This document shows, in pieces, positions 14,100 through 23,063 of a stretch of DNA of 64,000 bases; the stretch's first letter is position 1; the number at the start of each line of letters is the position of its first letter. Made by a program: the position numbers and the translations under genes. A model generated the notes under the pieces. It did not search any database and had not been told where the DNA came from. It saw only the letters and a list, made by a program, of their open reading frames with translations. This stretch comes from Pelotomaculum schinkii (GTDB lineage Bacteria; Bacillota; Desulfotomaculia; Desulfotomaculales; Pelotomaculaceae): the NCBI RefSeq assembly GCF_004369205.1, contig NZ_QFGA01000002.1, positions 620,001 through 684,000 of the forward strand, written 5' to 3'.

Positions 14100-14786
14100 T
14101 TAAACATCCCGCTCACCAAAAACAGCCGTTCCGATGCGCAGGATATTGGCCCCTTCCTCAACTGCTACCTCCCAGTCTCCAGACATGCCCATGGAAAGGT
14201 AGTCCATCTTTGAGCCTGGCGCCCTGTCTTCAACCTTTCGTGCTATATCCTTCAACTGCCTGAATACCGGACGGACCTCTTCCGGGTTTGCCGACCAGGG
14301 CGCGATAGTCATCAGCCCCTCCACGGAAAGTCCGGCCAGTCCCGCGGCAGAAGCGACAAAATCCACGGTTTCCGATGGGGCGAGGCCGTACTTGGATTTT
14401 TCTCCTGCCACGTTTACCTGCACCAGCACTTTGGCGACTTGGCCCCTCTTAATGGCCGCCTGGTGGAGTTCCTCGGCCAGCTCCCAACGGTCCAGGGAAT
14501 GGATTAGATGTACTTTGCCGATTATTTTATTTACTTTATTGGTCTGCAGGTGACCGATAAAATGCCATTCAACCCCTGGCGGCAATTGCTGGTACTTGTT
14601 CAGGAACTCCTGAACCCTGTTTTCTCCCAGCCGGTTAACGCCACAGTCCAGTGCTTCCTTGATTTTCTCAACCGGAACAGTCTTTGTTACAGCCACCAGC
14701 TTAATCTCGCCGGGATTGCGGCCGGCTCGCATGGCTGCCGCAACAATACGCTCCTGCAACCTTCTTAGATTCTTTACAACATCCAA
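14100..14786 (-). CDS. ylmE: YggS/YlmE family PLP homeostasis protein
   Basis: 228 residues, TTG 14786 with AAGGAG 9 nt upstream. Fold-type III PLP-binding TIM barrel: the PLP lysine is in IKLVAVTKTVPVEKI, and GENRVQEFLNKY, WHFIGHLQTNKV and LSMGMSGDWEVAVEEGA are family signatures. It carries pyridoxal phosphate without known enzymatic activity and keeps free PLP and amino-acid pools balanced. Sits directly upstream of sepF. Confidence 0.95.
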   Translation of the reverse strand: MDVVKNLRRLQERIVAAAMRAGRNPGEIKLVAVTKTVPVEKIKEALDCGVNRLGENRVQEFLNKYQQLPPGVEWHFIGHLQTNKVNKIIGKVHLIHSLDRWELAEELHQAAIKRGQVAKVLVQVNVAGEKSKYGLAPSETVDFVASAAGLAGLSVEGLMTIAPWSANPEEVRPVFRQLKDIARKVEDRAPGSKMDYLSMGMSGDWEVAVEEGANILRIGTAVFGERDV

Positions 14787-14848
14787 ATGAACTAACTCCT
14801 TGGTTTTTAGATCAGCCCCCTGCAGGTCCGGCCTTTTGAACAGGGCGC

Positions 14849-15808
14849 CTATTCGACCCAGTGTTCCTCCCTGGCCAGCAAGGGGTTATTTACATAACGG
14901 CTGTCTTCGGTCAATCCCGGCCCGGATACAGCCAGCATACCTTCCAGTTCACCTTCAATGGTGACCGGTTTCCAGTAGGCCTTCTGTTTGATAGAGAGGA
15001 AAATACCGGGCTGCTCTCCCCGAAAAACGATCGCCCTCTGTGGAACAAGAAAGCCTTTAAGAGTACGGGCGGTGATATTTAACCGTATTGTACGTTGATG
15101 CAGCAACTGATCCGGGTAAGCCGGCAACATGAAGTATCCCGCCCACATGTCACCTTTGTCCGTCACTTTGAGTGATTTGACCGAGAGAGCTAAACCTTCC
15201 CAGTTAGCCTCCCACCAGGTGGGCTTGTCTATCTTCAAGTCCGGAAAATACGACTTGGGCGTCTCCGCATAGATATACACCGGGCTCAGGTTATCGATAA
15301 TCTTTAAGACCGGCTGTCCCTTCTCAACCCGGACTCCCTCAGAAGTGGCTTTGTCATCTATTTTTTCAAATTTTGGAATACCTAATACGTCTATACTGTC
15401 GGGAGAGAGGATCTGCTCCAATCCGTCCAGGTGCGTGCAGCAAATACCTGCAACAGGTGTTGCGATATCATAGGTTTCTCCACCAACCTCCTGCTGCACC
15501 GCTAAGACCTGGGCAGCTTTGGCGCCGGCTTCCAGCCGGTCTCCATCGGCAGCGGCAAGATGCAGCTTCCCCCCCACCGGGGCCCGGAGCACAATTTCGT
15601 TTTTAAGCAATATTCCTTCCAGGGCAACGACCTGGGCTACCTCCTGCCTGGTCAGAAACTGAACATTTGAGACCTTTGCGACAAACCGTCCCCAGAAGAC
15701 AAAACCCAATACCAGGAGCAACACGAGTAAGCCGGCGCCCCTGCGAAATATAGCCGTCCGTCGCCTCCTCCGCTTAGCAGACTTCGGGTCAGACATATCT
15801 CTTTTCAT
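14849..15808 (-). CDS. HlyD-like membrane-anchored adaptor protein
   Basis: About 319 residues. A very basic N-terminus (KSAKRRRRRT) precedes one membrane helix (GAGLLVLLLVLGFVFWG). An extracellular part follows with biotinyl/lipoyl-like halves (LKNEIVLRAPVGGKLHLAA and VRVEKGQPVLKIIDN) and a beta-barrel-like C-terminus. This is the layout of HlyD/RND-type adaptors, but no transporter gene is next to it. Such genes are common beside ylmE/sepF in Peptococcaceae. The start is uncertain: ATG 15808, ATG 15796 or TTG 15829, none with a good ribosome site. Confidence 0.75.
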   Translation of the reverse strand: MKRDMSDPKSAKRRRRRTAIFRRGAGLLVLLLVLGFVFWGRFVAKVSNVQFLTRQEVAQVVALEGILLKNEIVLRAPVGGKLHLAAADGDRLEAGAKAAQVLAVQQEVGGETYDIATPVAGICCTHLDGLEQILSPDSIDVLGIPKFEKIDDKATSEGVRVEKGQPVLKIIDNLSPVYIYAETPKSYFPDLKIDKPTWWEANWEGLALSVKSLKVTDKGDMWAGYFMLPAYPDQLLHQRTIRLNITARTLKGFLVPQRAIVFRGEQPGIFLSIKQKAYWKPVTIEGELEGMLAVSGPGLTEDSRYVNNPLLAREEHWVE

Positions 15809-15975
15809 AGGCGTGTATTTTACCTTCAAATGGAAAGTTTATTCGACGGTAGAAAGGCAATTCCTGCGTAAAAAAGCGCCGGATTAGCGCTTTTTTAAAA
15901 TTAACGGCAATAAATACTTCACGCTGGACAATAATCCCTGAAGTTTTATCCGGGAAATAAGAAAATATATAAAGG

Positions 15976-17370
15976 CTACTCACTATGGTTGGGTATGGCT
16001 AAAGGCAGTACAAATGAAAAAGTGCTGCCAACGCCCAAATTACTCTCGACCTGTACTGTTCCATGATGGGCGTCAATGATGTGTTTCACTATGGAGAGAC
16101 CGAGACCTGTGCCTCCATGTTCACGGGACCTGGCCTTGTCGACCCGGTAAAAACGCTCAAAAACACGGTGCAAACTTTCCTGTGGGATTCCGATACCATT
16201 GTCCTGCACGTCCACTTTTAATTCATGCGCCCCGGCAGAAGCTCTGATGTGGATTTCACCACCGGACTGGGTATAGCTAATCGAGTTGTCGATAAGGTTA
16301 ATCAGGACCTGGCACATCATATCCGCATCGCCTTCAAAGACCGGAATGGTTTCAGAAGCTTCAACATCAATGGTAATTTCTTTTTCTATGGCCCTTGGTT
16401 TCAGAATGGTAACGGCCCTGTCAATCAAGTTACTGATGTTCAGAGTCTGCCAGTTGGGGATGGTCTTCTTGTCCTCTATTTTAGAAAGGTTTAAAAGTTC
16501 GTCAATCAGCCTGGACAGCCGCTCCGTTTCAGTATTGATAATTTCCAGAAACGGCCTGGCTACTTTGGGGTCTTCCACGGCTCCATCCAGCAGGGTTTCA
16601 GCAAATCCCCGGATAGATGTAAGGGGGGTCCTGAGCTCATGAGAGACGTTGGCGACAAAATCGCTGCGCATCTCCTCAACTCTTTTGCGTTCCGTAATAT
16701 CTTTTAAAACAGCCACCAACCCTCCCTGCTCGGCCCCGCCATTTTTGAGGGGGGTTACGTTAACATAAAATATGAAAGGATCCGGGGTCTGAATTTCCAC
16801 CAGTTTATCTATCGGCTGGCCGGTTTCAAGAGCATGATTGATCATTTTCTCCAATTCGTTGTTGCGGATAATCCGGAGTATATTTTTACCCCTGCTGGCC
16901 TCCTGGGTTATCCCGAAAAGTTTTTCCACCACCGGATTAACCAGGATTACGCGTCCCCAGGGATCCATGGCTATCACCCCATCGGCCATACTGGCTAGGA
17001 TCGCCTGGATCCTGTTTTTTTCAGCGATTATATCGTCAATGTTTGTTTTCAACTGCCTGGCCATATAATTGATGGAGCGCGCCAGGTCACCGATTTCATC
17101 CTGTGCAAAGATTCTGATTTCTTGCTCCAGGTTGCCTCTGGCCATATCCTGGGCAATACTGGCCATTTCCTCCAGAGGGCTGATTAACCTTGCATACATG
17201 ATCAGAGCCAAAACGGTAGAAAACAAAAAGGCCACGAGGACCGCGCTCCAAAGGTTGAGCCGGTTGGCTGAAGTAAGCAGGGCCAGGGCGAAAAAAACCA
17301 GCAGCAGAATAAAATAGCTGGCTATCGGACTCCAGCCCAGGCGCCAGAGCGCGCCCAACCTGTTTAACAT
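15976..17370 (-). CDS. PhoR/WalK-type sensor histidine kinase
   Basis: 464 residues. Two N-terminal membrane helices (about 15-35 and 38-60) have almost no extracellular loop between them. HAMP (60-115), PAS (120-225) and HisKA follow, with the phospho-acceptor His in FVANVSHELRTPLTS, then HATPase_c with DNGIGIPQE and HGGTGLGLSIVKHII. The minimal outer loop suggests it senses membrane or cytoplasmic signals, perhaps through the PAS domain. The start overlaps the regulator's stop by 7 bp, so the pair is co-translated. Confidence 0.95.
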   Translation of the reverse strand: MLNRLGALWRLGWSPIASYFILLLVFFALALLTSANRLNLWSAVLVAFLFSTVLALIMYARLISPLEEMASIAQDMARGNLEQEIRIFAQDEIGDLARSINYMARQLKTNIDDIIAEKNRIQAILASMADGVIAMDPWGRVILVNPVVEKLFGITQEASRGKNILRIIRNNELEKMINHALETGQPIDKLVEIQTPDPFIFYVNVTPLKNGGAEQGGLVAVLKDITERKRVEEMRSDFVANVSHELRTPLTSIRGFAETLLDGAVEDPKVARPFLEIINTETERLSRLIDELLNLSKIEDKKTIPNWQTLNISNLIDRAVTILKPRAIEKEITIDVEASETIPVFEGDADMMCQVLINLIDNSISYTQSGGEIHIRASAGAHELKVDVQDNGIGIPQESLHRVFERFYRVDKARSREHGGTGLGLSIVKHIIDAHHGTVQVESNLGVGSTFSFVLPLAIPNHSE

Positions 17371-18080
17371 ATGGCGCCCTCCTTAAACCGGTACCCAACC
17401 CCGCGGACCGTCTCAATAATGTGATCCCCCTGCGGGAGCTGTTCGAGTTTTTGCCTGATATGACGGATATGGACGTCAACTGTACGCGAGTCACCCGCGT
17501 AGTCGTACCCCCAGACCTGCTCTAAAAGCTGGTCCCGGGAAAAAACTTTGCCCGGGTAGCGGGCCAGGAAACGGATTAATTCAAATTCCTTCAAGGTAAA
17601 TTCTTGTTTTACACCGTCGATGTAAACGGCAAAACGCTCCTCATCGATGAGCATCCTCCCGTAATCCATCCGTCCCGCTGTCTGGACTTCCCCGGTTTTG
17701 CCCTCCCCCCGGGGACTCCGGCGCAGCCGGGCCTTGACCCGCGCTACCAGTTCCCTCGGACTGAAAGGTTTGGTAATGTAGTCATCGGCGCCCATCTCCA
17801 AACCCAACACCCGGTCCAGTTCGTCAGCTTTGGCGCTCAGCATAACAATGGGGATATCCTTGGTGAGGGGGTCCCGGTGCAGTTCCCGGCAGACTTCGAG
17901 ACCGTCCATTTCAGGCAGCATGATATCAAGGAGGATTAAATCCGGGGTTTCGCTGCGGGCCAGTCCCAGGGCGCTCATACCGTCGAGAGATGTTAAAACC
18001 TGATAGCCTTCCCTTTCCAGGTTAAAGCGGACCAGTTCCAGTATATTTTTCTCGTCGTCCACAACCAGTATCTTGGACAT
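17364..18080 (-). CDS. OmpR/PhoB-family response regulator
   Basis: 238 residues from ATG 18080, with AGAAAGGAG upstream; the longer open frame is not needed. Receiver domain with Asp8/Asp9, phospho-acceptor Asp52 (LILLDIMLPE) and Lys in DDYITKPFSPREL. The C-terminal winged helix has RDQLLEQVWGYDYAGDSRTV and the family end VRGVGYRFKE. Forms a two-component system with the kinase that overlaps it. Targets cannot be read from the sequence. Confidence 0.96.
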   Translation of the reverse strand: MSKILVVDDEKNILELVRFNLEREGYQVLTSLDGMSALGLARSETPDLILLDIMLPEMDGLEVCRELHRDPLTKDIPIVMLSAKADELDRVLGLEMGADDYITKPFSPRELVARVKARLRRSPRGEGKTGEVQTAGRMDYGRMLIDEERFAVYIDGVKQEFTLKEFELIRFLARYPGKVFSRDQLLEQVWGYDYAGDSRTVDVHIRHIRQKLEQLPQGDHIIETVRGVGYRFKEGAIC

Positions 18081-18109
18081 ACCCCATCTCCTTTCTAACA
18101 ATAGTTTGA

Positions 18110-18919
18110 TTATTTGAGCATAAGCAAGGCCGCCATCCGGCCGGTAGTACCATTTTGAGCACGGTAGGAGAAGAAGGTTTCGGGATGGCAGCAGGTACAA
18201 ATGGAAGCTGTTTCGATATTTGCAGGCAATAGCCCTGCCTCCAAAAGTGTCCTGCGGTTGGCCTCCCACAGGTTCAGGCGCCACCTGCCCGGTGAGAGTG
18301 CCTCAATAAAATCAGAAAAACAGGGAAACTCCTGCCGCAAAGGGACGATCACCCGATCATCCACCTCATAACAGCAGGGACCGATGGAAGGGCCGATCCC
18401 GGCCAGGCACTTCGCCGGGTCTGTGCCAAAAGCCTGCCTCATCCTGTTTACTGTCTTCTTACCGATTTTTAGAACTGTTCCCTTCCATCCCGCATGGGCC
18501 AGAGCCACAACTTTGCGGACCGGATCAAGCAGGAAAATGGGTACACAGTCGGCATAGTAGCTTGACAGCGGCGCCTCCCGGGTACCGGTCACCAGAGCAT
18601 CGGTGTCCGGCAGGGCATCCGCGTAGGAAAGAGCTCCTTTGCCCATGTCCTTGCCATCAACAACTGCAACGTTGTCCCCGTGCACCTGCTTTCCAGCTAC
18701 CAGGGCGCCCGGGTTTATAGCCAGAGCTTTACAGGCGTTTAAACGGTTGGCCCTAACGTTTTCCGGATCATCACCGACGTGAAAAGCTGTGTTTAGTGAA
18801 CCATACGGGTCACTGCCGACACCGCCGTTACGGGTGGTAAACCCGTGTACAACCAGGCCGGCAGCCTCAAAATGACGAAAGACAAAAAACTGCATATTGT
18901 TTCGAAAGGTGAGCGGCAA
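18110..18919 (-). CDS. pgeF: YlmD/PgeF-type laccase-domain protein (purine nucleoside phosphorylase family)
   Basis: About 269 residues. Family signatures: VVHGFTTRNGGVGSDPYGSL, AGKQVHGDNV, YADCVPIFLLDP, HAGWKGT, GPSIGPCCYEV and CTCCHPETFFSYRAQ, which supply the His and Cys of the catalytic metal site. Members act on purine nucleosides and on mis-made peptidoglycan precursors. The start is unsettled: TTG 18919 has GGAAAAGGGG upstream; ATG 18958 overlaps the upstream gene by 14 bp; ATG 18895 is close to the conserved part. It links the beta-CASP gene to the ylm cluster. Confidence 0.92.
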   Translation of the reverse strand: MPLTFRNNMQFFVFRHFEAAGLVVHGFTTRNGGVGSDPYGSLNTAFHVGDDPENVRANRLNACKALAINPGALVAGKQVHGDNVAVVDGKDMGKGALSYADALPDTDALVTGTREAPLSSYYADCVPIFLLDPVRKVVALAHAGWKGTVLKIGKKTVNRMRQAFGTDPAKCLAGIGPSIGPCCYEVDDRVIVPLRQEFPCFSDFIEALSPGRWRLNLWEANRRTLLEAGLLPANIETASICTCCHPETFFSYRAQNGTTGRMAALLMLK

Positions 18920-18944
18920 TACCTTTGACCCCTTTTCCTGTGGG

Positions 18945-20501
18945 CTATTTTCTTGCATTTTCTTCGACAAATTGCTGGAGCTCCGCAATCCGGCGCAGGA
19001 GTTCATCCTTGCGCGATTCTTCAATACCTGCCGCCAGAGCTGTTTTAATTTTTTCGTCCAGGGCGAAGATAGCCGTGTGAACCGGGTCAAGAGCGGCCTT
19101 CATATAGCTGCCCGGAAGCAGTTCCAAAACCTGCCGCCATTCCGGTACGGTCACCTTCAAACCTTCCGCCCGCAACAGGCCGGCCAGGGTGTTGGTAGAC
19201 TCCGGCTCACCATGCGCCAATAGGACTTCCCCCGGTGGCACGCTAAATTTCTTGACCCAGGCGATCAGTCCGGCCTGATCGGCATGGGCTGAATAACTAT
19301 CTATAAATCTGATATCGGCTTTCACAGCTATATCATCTCCAAAAATACGCACCTTTTTCTCCCCGTCCACAATTTGCCGGCCCAAGGTGCCTTCCGCCTG
19401 GTAGCCCACAAAAAGCACCGTGCTTTCCGGGCGCCAGAGATTATACTTGAGATGGTGTCTGATCCGGCCGGCATCGCACATACCGCTCGCGGAAATGATT
19501 ATAGCCCTGCTAATATTATTCAGGCTTTTGGACTCCTCTGCGGTCTGGGTGAATTTAATGCCGGGAAACTGGAAAGGGCTGCCGCCCCTGTTGATCAAAT
19601 CGGATGTCTCTTGATCGTAGTACTCCGGATGGTTTTGGAATATCCCGGTGGCAGCCGCAGCCAGAGGGCTGTCAATATATACGGGCATGGGAGGGATCTT
19701 ATTTTGTTCAATCAACAAGCTTAAATGATACAAAAGGTCCTGGGTACGCTCTACCGCGAAGGCAGGTATAATCAAGTTGCCGCCTTTTTGATAAGTATCC
19801 TGGATAGCCTCGCGAAGTAGTTCTATTTCATCCTGCAGCTCATGATGCAGGCGGTTTCCGTAAGTTGATTCCATAATCAGGTAGTCGGCTGTGTCAATGG
19901 TGGAAGGGTCTTTAACAATGGGCTGCGCATTGTTACCGATATCACCGGAAAAAACCAACTTGATCTCCTTGCCGTTCTCCTGAACCCAAAGTTCGATCAT
20001 GGACGAACCCAAAATATGACCGGCATCCACGAAGCGCGCCCGTATATCCGGCGCAACCTGGATACTCTCTTTATACCCGACACCCTGCAGGTTTGAAAGG
20101 CTTTGATAGGCCTCGTTGACAGTGTAAATGGGCTCCAGCAGCGGACGGCCGGCACGGCGGTTTTTGCGGTTTTTTCGCTCAACTTCCATCTCCTGGATAT
20201 GGCCGGAGTCGGGCAAAAGCACCTTCATGAGCTCAACAGTAGGGTAAGTGGCGTATACCCTGCCTTGAAAGCCATATTTCACCAGTTTGGGAAATAGGCC
20301 GCAATGGTCGATATGGGCATGGGTAATCAGGACAGCGTCTATATTACGAGGCGGTACCAGGAAGCTTCCGTAGTTGCGTTCCCTGATATCTTTAGTGCCC
20401 TGGAACAAGCCGCAATCAACCAGTATGCTTGACTGTGCGGTTTCCAAGTGAAAACATGAGCCGGTTACCGTACCTGCCGCCCCAAGAAATCGCAGTTTCA
20501 T
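18945..20501 (-). CDS. Metallo-beta-lactamase/beta-CASP ribonuclease family protein
   Basis: 518 residues, ATG 20501 with GGAGG. The metal ligands are THAHIDHCGLFP, the later His in DAGHILGSSMIEL and Asp in FSGDIGN. The beta-CASP insert includes STYGNRLH and SGMCDAGRIRHHL, and RMMBL motifs are FIDSYSAHADQAGLI and LLAHGEPEST. Similar to archaeal-type CPSF/YSH1-like RNases. Expected to cut or trim RNA with two zinc ions; a substrate is not predictable. A C-terminal extension of about 60 residues is charged and helical. Confidence 0.93.
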   Translation of the reverse strand: MKLRFLGAAGTVTGSCFHLETAQSSILVDCGLFQGTKDIRERNYGSFLVPPRNIDAVLITHAHIDHCGLFPKLVKYGFQGRVYATYPTVELMKVLLPDSGHIQEMEVERKNRKNRRAGRPLLEPIYTVNEAYQSLSNLQGVGYKESIQVAPDIRARFVDAGHILGSSMIELWVQENGKEIKLVFSGDIGNNAQPIVKDPSTIDTADYLIMESTYGNRLHHELQDEIELLREAIQDTYQKGGNLIIPAFAVERTQDLLYHLSLLIEQNKIPPMPVYIDSPLAAAATGIFQNHPEYYDQETSDLINRGGSPFQFPGIKFTQTAEESKSLNNISRAIIISASGMCDAGRIRHHLKYNLWRPESTVLFVGYQAEGTLGRQIVDGEKKVRIFGDDIAVKADIRFIDSYSAHADQAGLIAWVKKFSVPPGEVLLAHGEPESTNTLAGLLRAEGLKVTVPEWRQVLELLPGSYMKAALDPVHTAIFALDEKIKTALAAGIEESRKDELLRRIAELQQFVEENARK

Positions 20502-20602
20502 CAGTTATCCTCCGTGGTTTAGATTAATTTCGTTTAACCTAAAAATATTCCCCTCCTGCATGCAAAAACCCTCTTTTTATCGACAAAAAGTCTAGAGCGC
20601 TC

Positions 20603-20631
20603 TTGACACAGGGATTAGCCGGGCTTAATCT
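20603..20631 (+). promoter_or_regulatory. Promoter of the FmdB-type gene
   Basis: TTGACA at 20603-20608, 17 bp spacer, TAATCT at 20626-20631 on the plus strand, about 58 bp before the start codon. Confidence 0.6.
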
Positions 20632-20688
20632 AAAAGTGTCGTTTCGCAACTCTCAAGTAAGGTAAGACCCACAGGAGGGATGTCTGAA

Positions 20689-20913
20689 ATGCCTATCTAT
20701 GAGTTCAGGTGCGGCAATTGCGGCAGCCGCATGGAAAAAATGTGCCCGATTGGGGAAAGCGGGGGAAACCTGAAGTGCCCCCAATGCGAAAAGCTTGGTC
20801 TCACCCGCGTAATGTCTTCCTTTTTCGCTGCTGGAGCAGGCGGTGGAAGGAGCTCGAGCTCAAAATGCGGCTCTTGCAGCTCGGGCAACTGCAGCTCTTG
20901 CGGTCATTCGTAA
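20689..20913 (+). CDS. FmdB-family zinc-ribbon protein
   Basis: 74 residues from ATG 20689, 9 nt after GGAGG; an in-frame ATG at 20680 touches the ribosome site. MPIYEFRCGNCGSRMEKM and KCPQCEKLGLTRVMSSF form the FmdB zinc ribbon (two CxxC). A Gly/Ser-rich tail with a cluster of further Cys (KCGSCSSGNCSSCGHS) ends the protein. Small putative regulators of this kind are common; function unknown. One of the few plus-strand genes in the window. Confidence 0.9.
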   Translation: MPIYEFRCGNCGSRMEKMCPIGESGGNLKCPQCEKLGLTRVMSSFFAAGAGGGRSSSSKCGSCSSGNCSSCGHS

Positions 20914-20920
20914 TAACAGT

Positions 20921-20947
20921 AAAGGAGGCAGAATGTCTGTCTCCTTT
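20921..20947 (+). terminator. Hairpin after the FmdB-type gene
   Basis: AAAGGAGGCAGA (20921-20932) pairs with TCTGTCTCCTTT (20936-20947), 12 pairs including one G-T. It begins 7 bp after the stop codon. No long T-run follows, so terminator function is probable but not certain. Confidence 0.55.
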
Positions 20948-21013
20948 CGCTCATACCATTAGAGTAAACTTACACTCCGCCAACATGCTACCAATTAGAT
21001 TCCTTAAATTCCT

Positions 21014-22129
21014 CTAAAAACGGCAGCGGAGTTCCACATCATCAATCAGTACCGTATTTGTGTTATTACCAGACGGCTCAAAACTAAACCTGACCTCGGC
21101 AACCCTGGCTCCCGCCGGGACGCGTCCGGTGGAGATGCTGTAGCGCTGGTACCGGTCATTCGGAATATTCTCCTGCGAGTACCTGGGTTCAGTCCTGCCT
21201 ACAAAAGTGCCGGCCCGGTCATAATAAAAAATTTCTACCAACAGGACAAACCTGCCGGCGCCAATACCCCTGATATGTTCCGCAGCCCGCCAAATTAGGT
21301 CGTATAATCTGCCTGCCTCGATATCCACTCTCTGGGCCAGAACAGCTCTCTCTCCGCTGGCCGCGCCCATCTCCACAGCGTAGTTGCCGGAAAGGGAGCG
21401 GGTGCTGCGGCTAAGGTTGCTGCCGGTCCAACCGGTAGGCGGTGATTGCGGGTTAGGCCATCTTTCAAAACTGGGGTTTACCAGGATATTGACGTCAGGA
21501 CAAGGCGTAGCCGTGGGAGTCGGTGTTGGAGTCGGCGCTACCCCCCGGATTCTAATCCTGGTAGATACCGCCTGGCCAGCCAGGCCTGTTGCCACATTCC
21601 TACCCTCGATGGTGTAGCTCCCGGGAGCAACCTGCCGTCCGCGGGTGTTCCTCTGGTTCCATGTAGCCCGAAACACCTGGCTTTCACCCGGCGCCAGTCT
21701 AACCGTGGCCGTCGCCTGGGCAAAACTCCGGCCGTCAGACCATCTCCAGACCAGCTCTGTCCCTCGTCTTACTACAAATTCAAACCGTTGCGTGGTCCTG
21801 TAGCGGAGCACAATGGTCCTATTCGTTATATTTCTCTTGGTAAGGGTGATTCTTACTGATTCACCCTGCCCATATGTCCTCCTGTCGGTTGATAAGGTAT
21901 AAAGAAGCCCTCCTATACTCCTGGATTCGTTTGCGCTACCCTCCTCCTGGGTTATGCCTTCTCCCTCACCATTATCCCCAACATCGGGGATGGTAAGAAC
22001 CTGGCCAATACTAATCACGTCGGGGTTGGCAAGATTATTAGCCTGTACTATTCTTTCTACGGTGGTACCATAGCGCTGAGCGATCAGGAACAATGTGTCG
22101 CCTGTCTGCACCGTGTAGCTTATAGCCAT
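21014..22129 (-). CDS. LysM - BsuPI - carbohydrate-binding-like protein without signal peptide
   Basis: 371 residues. Residues 2-50 are a LysM domain (YTVQTGDTLFLIAQRYGTTV ... GQVLTIP). Residues about 75-195 look like the BsuPI proteinase-inhibitor fold (LSTDRRTYGQGESVRITL; LAPGESQVFRATWNQR). A Pro-Thr linker (VAPTPTPTPTATPCP) is followed by a jelly-roll, CBM-like domain with ILVNPSFERWP and FIDD-type end TVLIDDVELRC. There is no signal peptide, unlike most LysM proteins. SafA-like spore-coat proteins also lack one because the mother cell makes them around the forespore, so a coat or cortex role is possible. The 5' region can form a stem over the ribosome site (22141-22241). Confidence 0.85.
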   Translation of the reverse strand: MAISYTVQTGDTLFLIAQRYGTTVERIVQANNLANPDVISIGQVLTIPDVGDNGEGEGITQEEGSANESRSIGGLLYTLSTDRRTYGQGESVRITLTKRNITNRTIVLRYRTTQRFEFVVRRGTELVWRWSDGRSFAQATATVRLAPGESQVFRATWNQRNTRGRQVAPGSYTIEGRNVATGLAGQAVSTRIRIRGVAPTPTPTPTATPCPDVNILVNPSFERWPNPQSPPTGWTGSNLSRSTRSLSGNYAVEMGAASGERAVLAQRVDIEAGRLYDLIWRAAEHIRGIGAGRFVLLVEIFYYDRAGTFVGRTEPRYSQENIPNDRYQRYSISTGRVPAGARVAEVRFSFEPSGNNTNTVLIDDVELRCRF

Positions 22130-22140
22130 TCATTTCACTC

Positions 22141-22241
22141 CTTCCTAATACATATAGAAACATTTTTTTTATTCTATTGCTGTATAAAGAAAAAGGTTAC
22201 TCGAATAGTAATAATCAGGTGTAGTGTAATGTATTAGGAAG
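22141..22241 (-). promoter_or_regulatory. Inverted repeat that could mask the ribosome site of the LysM gene
   Basis: CTTCCTAATACAT (22141-22153) and ATGTATTAGGAAG (22229-22241) are perfect 13-bp inverted copies. On the minus-strand transcript the proximal arm contains AGGAAG of the AGGAAGGAG ribosome site. If transcription starts above 22241, the 75-nt loop would close and block translation. The rest of the gap to nrdG (22242-22460) holds a hairpin at 22418-22450 and no gene. Confidence 0.45.
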
Positions 22242-22417
22242 AGAGCGGATAAACCATGACATAATAACCATATATATCCATATAGAATGATATTATTGGC
22301 TATTTATGGGTCTATTGCGATGAAACCACAAAGAACACTGGCTGATTCATACTCTTTAAGGTATTTAGATAAATTCTTGGAACATACACAACTTTAGGTC
22401 TCCTGCATGAAATTGAA

Positions 22418-22450
22418 CAGCGGGTACAGTCATTTTAGACGTACCCGCTT
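22418..22450 (-). terminator. Hairpin downstream of nrdG
   Basis: AGCGGGTAC (near 22418) pairs with GTACCCGCT (near 22449). It begins about 10 bp after the nrdG stop on the minus strand, where a terminator is expected, but a U-tract is lacking on that strand. Confidence 0.5.
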
Positions 22451-22460
22451 AAAATTCATT

Positions 22461-22967
22461 TCAAGAAAAATAAGCTTTTACCGGCCTGCCCGCCTGGAGA
22501 GATTGGGGCACGTCCAGTATCCTCTGGTTACTCGATCCACGGAAGGGAAGTTCCAGATCCTTTTCCGCCAGGATAAAAGGACCGTCCACCAGGTAGTCTG
22601 AGCTAAGGAGCAGTTCTTTTACATCCTTCTTCTTCTGCGACATTGCCAGCAGGTCTTCCCAGGTGTACCCTGAGTAAGTGACCACATCCAGTCCCAGCTT
22701 TTTAACCTCCCGCGCCAGCCAGGCCAGCGGCGCCGGCTGGAGAAATGGTTCCCCGCCCGTGATGGTAATCCCCTTGAGCATCCTGGCGGCCTTAACCTGT
22801 TCCAGCAACTCCTCCGCCCTGACGGCGGTACCGCCTGCCGGATCCCAGGTATGTGGATTGTGGCAGCCGGGGCAAGCGTGCCTGCAGCCCTGCGCAAAGA
22901 CTACAAAACGGTAGCCCGGCCCGTCCACCACACTTTCGCTAATTATCCCCGCTATCCTTAATTCCAT
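22461..22967 (-). CDS. nrdG: Anaerobic ribonucleotide reductase activating protein
   Basis: 168 residues. Radical SAM enzyme that makes the glycyl radical on NrdD. The 4Fe-4S motif is Cys29, Cys33 and Cys36 in QGCRHACPGCHNPHTW, and the SAM-binding GGE motif is ITGGEPFLQP. Gene order nrdR-nrdD-nrdG, with 96 bp between nrdD and nrdG. Length is normal for the family. Confidence 0.96.
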   Translation of the reverse strand: MELRIAGIISESVVDGPGYRFVVFAQGCRHACPGCHNPHTWDPAGGTAVRAEELLEQVKAARMLKGITITGGEPFLQPAPLAWLAREVKKLGLDVVTYSGYTWEDLLAMSQKKKDVKELLLSSDYLVDGPFILAEKDLELPFRGSSNQRILDVPQSLQAGRPVKAYFS

Positions 22968-23063
22968 TATTCATCACATCTCTTTAAAAAGCTAATCTTA
23001 TCTTTGACCCCTTAGAAATGCAGTATATCCTACGCCCAACGCCTTACGCCCTACGACCTGTCC

